Positions 61,037-64,000 of a stretch of 64,000 nt of DNA are shown piece by piece. The stretch spans positions 1-64,000 of the forward strand of contig CABXSO010000002.1 of assembly GCA_902514945.1 (NCBI GenBank). The letters are read 5' to 3'. Each line of letters begins with the position of its first letter. Position 1 is the first letter of the stretch. The notes beneath the pieces were generated by a model, which saw only the letters and a program-made list of their open reading frames with translations, had not been told where the DNA came from and did no database searches. The stretch is from an uncultured Pelagibacteraceae bacterium. GTDB taxonomy: Bacteria; Pseudomonadota; Alphaproteobacteria; Pelagibacterales; Pelagibacteraceae. A program made the translations under genes and the position numbers.

Positions 61037-61701
61037 TATTTAAAATTCTTTTCTAAACAAAGGAATGCAGCACTTTGTTCAGCTTCTTTTTTGGATTTAC
61101 CCTCACCATTAAAAAATTTTGTGTTATCTAATTTCACCGCAACCTTAAAAATAGGTTTATGTCTTGGTCCAGTGTTGGATATAGTCTTATAGATAGGGAG
61201 TTTCTTAAATTTTTTTAAAGAAAATTCTTGAAGTTTGGTTTTTGCATCAATTTGAGTAATTGCACTTTTTTTAATTTTTTCTCTCCATAATTCCAAAATT
61301 ATTTTTTCAGTTATATTAAAGCCTTTTTCTAAATATATTGCACCAATTAAAGCTTCGCAACTGTCAGAAATAACTTTATCTTCGATATTAATTGGTTTAT
61401 TTTTTGGATTAAAAACTAAGATGTAGTTTTTCAAATCGATGTATTCAGCTATTTCTAAGCACGCTTTTTTATTTACTAAAGATGCGTACTTTTTATCTAA
61501 GATACCCTCTTTTTCATTAGGATATATCTCTAAAAGTTTTTTAGCGATTATTAATCCTAATACTCTGTCACCTAAAAATTCCATTTTTTCATTATTATTT
61601 AATTTGTTAAAACTCTTGTGAGTAAGACTGGTAATAAGTAAATTTTTATTTTTAAATTTAATATTTATTTTTTTTTCAAGTTTAGAGTAGTCAATTTTCA
61701 T
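61036..61701 (-). CDS. rnc: Ribonuclease III
   Basis: NNEKMEFLGDRVLGLIIAKKL, SDSCEALIGAIYLEKG, dsRBD. Confidence 0.96.
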   Translation of the reverse strand: MKIDYSKLEKKINIKFKNKNLLITSLTHKSFNKLNNNEKMEFLGDRVLGLIIAKKLLEIYPNEKEGILDKKYASLVNKKACLEIAEYIDLKNYILVFNPKNKPINIEDKVISDSCEALIGAIYLEKGFNITEKIILELWREKIKKSAITQIDAKTKLQEFSLKKFKKLPIYKTISNTGPRHKPIFKVAVKLDNTKFFNGEGKSKKEAEQSAAFLCLEKNFK

Positions 61702-62435
61702 TAGGTAATCTTTTTAAAAAATCTGTCAAAACGAATAGATTTATTCCATTTCCAGAATTCAAATATACTTCCTACTAATATATCAGATGAAAAAAAGATA
61801 AATCTCGCTTTTCCAACAAGATTGTTTTTATGAACGTAACCTACACTTGTTAAGAACCTACTATCTTTAGAACAATCTCTATTGTCCCCTAAGAAAAAAT
61901 AATGCTCCTCAGGAACAGTAAATATATCAGAATTCTTAAAGGTAAAATTTGTAAGATACACTGTTTTATGTGACTTTCCATTAGGTAGTTTTTCCTCAAA
62001 TGTAATAACATTAATTTTTTTATTGCCACAATATATTGTGTCAGTTTCAGATTTTTTAGATTTTATAATCTCACTATTATTTATAAATAAATTCGAATCT
62101 ATGAATTGAATTTGGTCGCCCGGGACTCCAATTAATCTTTTAATGTAATCAGTTCTGTTGTCTACCGGTGTTTTAAAAACTACTACATCTCCTCTTTCTG
62201 GTTCAGTAAATAAAATTCTATTATTAAAAATAGGAGGACTAAAAGGAAAAGAATGTTTGCTATAACCATAGGAATATTTTGTTACAAAAAGTCTATCCCC
62301 CACTAAAAGGTTAGGTTCCATAGATGAGGATGGAATATAAAAGGGTTGAATAAAAATAGACCTTATTAATACAGCAATAATAAGTGCATATAAAAGTGTT
62401 TTAAGATTTTCTAAGATAAATTTTTTATTAAACAT
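61701..62435 (-). CDS. lepB: Signal peptidase I
   Basis: FIQPFYIPSSSMEPNLLVGDRLFVTKYSYGYS, RGDVVVFKTP, YIKRLIGVPGD, FFLGDNRDCSKDSR. Confidence 0.96.
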   Translation of the reverse strand: MFNKKFILENLKTLLYALIIAVLIRSIFIQPFYIPSSSMEPNLLVGDRLFVTKYSYGYSKHSFPFSPPIFNNRILFTEPERGDVVVFKTPVDNRTDYIKRLIGVPGDQIQFIDSNLFINNSEIIKSKKSETDTIYCGNKKINVITFEEKLPNGKSHKTVYLTNFTFKNSDIFTVPEEHYFFLGDNRDCSKDSRFLTSVGYVHKNNLVGKARFIFFSSDILVGSIFEFWKWNKSIRFDRFFKKIT

Positions 62436-62820
62436 TTTTTGTTTGTATCATTGTAAAAGCTATTGAATAATGTTTTTCATCTGAAACAGATAAGAAAATA
62501 TCAAAATTTTTTACTTTTTGATTTTTTAAGATTAACCTTTTTAATTTTTGGTTCAATCTATAATAGGGTTTTCCTAAATTATCATTTAAGATTTCAATAT
62601 CTTTAAAATTCAAACCCTCTCTAAAACCAGTTCCAAGAGCTTTAGAAAATGCCTCTTTGGCTGCAAATTTTTTTGCATAATAAGATGCTTTATTCTTTAT
62701 ATGTTTTGAATTTTTAATCTCTAGTAAAGTGAATAATCTTAAAAGAAAGTTTTTATTTTTAATGGATTCTTTTATTCTATCATTTTTAATTATATCAACG
62801 CCAATACCTAATATCTTCAT
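62428..62820 (-). CDS. acpS: Holo-[acyl-carrier-protein] synthase
   Basis: GIGVDIIKNDRI, KKFAAKEAFSKALGTG, VSDEKHYSIAF. Confidence 0.95.
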   Translation of the reverse strand: MKILGIGVDIIKNDRIKESIKNKNFLLRLFTLLEIKNSKHIKNKASYYAKKFAAKEAFSKALGTGFREGLNFKDIEILNDNLGKPYYRLNQKLKRLILKNQKVKNFDIFLSVSDEKHYSIAFTMIQTKNV

Positions 62821-62821
62821 G

Positions 62822-63541
62822 CTAACTCTTAATGATTTTTTTAAATTTTTTGATCACATTAGCAAAACCAAAAAAAATTGATTCTCCAATTATAAAATGA
62901 CCAATGTTAAATTCTTTTATTTCATTGATCCTCGATAATATTTTTGTTGACTTGTAATCCAAACCATGACCAGCATGAACTTCGATACCGTTTTTTGCAG
63001 CTAAGATAGAGCAATTTTTAATTTTTGATAATTCTTCATTGTAATTTTTTTTTGATTTAATTAAATTAGCAAAATAGCCTGTATGTATTTCAATACAATC
63101 AGCCCCAATATCTTTGGATAATTTGATATCTTTTATTTTAGGATTAATAAATAAACTTGTTCTTATTTTTTTTTGTTTAAATTTCGATACTATGTCTTTA
63201 AGTTTTTTTTTATTAGAAAAAAGATTTAGTCCTCCTTCTGTTGTAATTTCATTTCTATTTTCAGGTACAATACAAATATACTTTGGTTTGATTTTTAGAG
63301 CATTTTTAATAATACGTTTATTTGTCGAAATCTCTAAATTGACATTAAGTTTTTTTATTGAACAAATTCTCTTTGCATCTAAATCTCTTATGTGTCTTCT
63401 ATCTTCACGTAAGTGAATAGTTATTGAATCTGCTCCCTTTTTTTTTACAAATAGAGCTGCCTTATAAGGATCAGGATGAGTCTCACCTCTGGCGTTTCTT
63501 ACAGTAGCTACATGGTCGATGTTTACTCCTAGACGTTTCAC
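62822..63541 (-). CDS. pdxJ: Pyridoxine 5'-phosphate synthase
   Basis: LGVNIDHVATVRNARGETHPDP, ITIHLREDRRHI, EVHAGHGLDY. Confidence 0.97.
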   Translation of the reverse strand: MKRLGVNIDHVATVRNARGETHPDPYKAALFVKKKGADSITIHLREDRRHIRDLDAKRICSIKKLNVNLEISTNKRIIKNALKIKPKYICIVPENRNEITTEGGLNLFSNKKKLKDIVSKFKQKKIRTSLFINPKIKDIKLSKDIGADCIEIHTGYFANLIKSKKNYNEELSKIKNCSILAAKNGIEVHAGHGLDYKSTKILSRINEIKEFNIGHFIIGESIFFGFANVIKKFKKIIKS

Positions 63542-64000
63542 TTAATAAATCGACTTCCTGGCTTAGTTATGGGGATTGATTTTAATTCCTTTGGTAAATT
63601 TTTTAATTTAAAAGTAGGTACATTAATTTTAAGGTGAGAGACGATCTTCATCTTTATTTTAAGTGTTTTTTTTGTTGATCTATCAATAATAGATGCAAAA
63701 CCTATTACGGAGGCTTTGAGCTTTTTAACAAGTTGCGCACATTCCATACTCGATTTACCAGTAGTAATAACGTCTTCAACAATTAGGACTTTAGAACCTT
63801 TTCTAATATTAAAACCTCTTCTTAATCTAAATTTACTTTTAACTCTCTCACAAAATATTGTTTCCTTATTTAAAAGTCTTCCAATTTCATAACCTATTAT
63901 TATACCGCCCATAGCTGGTGCTAGAATAAGATCAAATTTTTTGAATTTTTTTTTAATTTTTTTTGACAGAGATTTACAAATTTTTTCTGCTTTTTTTGGG
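63538..64000 (-). CDS. pyrE: Orotate phosphoribosyltransferase (truncated by window edge)
   Basis: LIVEDVITTGKSSMECAQLV PRPP motif. The frame stays open to base 64000 (...KKFKKFDLILAPAMGGIIIGYEIGR). Confidence 0.92.
   Translation of the reverse strand, partial: PKKAEKICKSLSKKIKKKFKKFDLILAPAMGGIIIGYEIGRLLNKETIFCERVKSKFRLRRGFNIRKGSKVLIVEDVITTGKSSMECAQLVKKLKASVIGFASIIDRSTKKTLKIKMKIVSHLKINVPTFKLKNLPKELKSIPITKPGSRFIK

Overview
The window is an AT-rich, densely packed alphaproteobacterial segment. Gene order and content fit a SAR11/Pelagibacterales-type genome; this taxonomy is inference, supported mainly by the tandem SAM-II/SAM-V-like leader before metY. Most of it is housekeeping: scpB-tatABC-serS, yajC-secDF, uvrA, ssb-gyrA-coaD-ppi-tgt, recG/sdhE, tmk-holB-metG-tatD, argC-hom, rpsI/rplM, metY, plsX-ihfA-merR, hppA, thiL-nusB-ribH-ribBA-ribE-ribD-nrdR-glyA-rpiB, hemB, and recO-rnc-lepB-acpS-pdxJ-pyrE. 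There are four tRNA genes: Lys-UUU, Ser-UGA, Pro-UGG and Glu-UUC. The main accessory region is about 33.3-38.7 kb: a GIY-YIG protein, two glycosyltransferases, a tyrosine recombinase, a GC-rich RNA-like island just before an O6-methylguanine methyltransferase ORF, and a roughly 460-bp gene-free stretch. The strongest items to recheck are: (1) the structured RNA candidate at about 37.8-37.97 kb; (2) single-base frameshifts splitting two adjacent cell-wall genes, rlpA-like and dacA-like; (3) a tRNA-guanine transglycosylase that has lost two of its four Zn ligands; (4) the tandem riboswitch leader of metY; (5) ORFs starting 3-5 nt after tRNA CCA ends; (6) short unannotated proteins; (7) convergent genes whose stop codons lie inside perfect hairpins.
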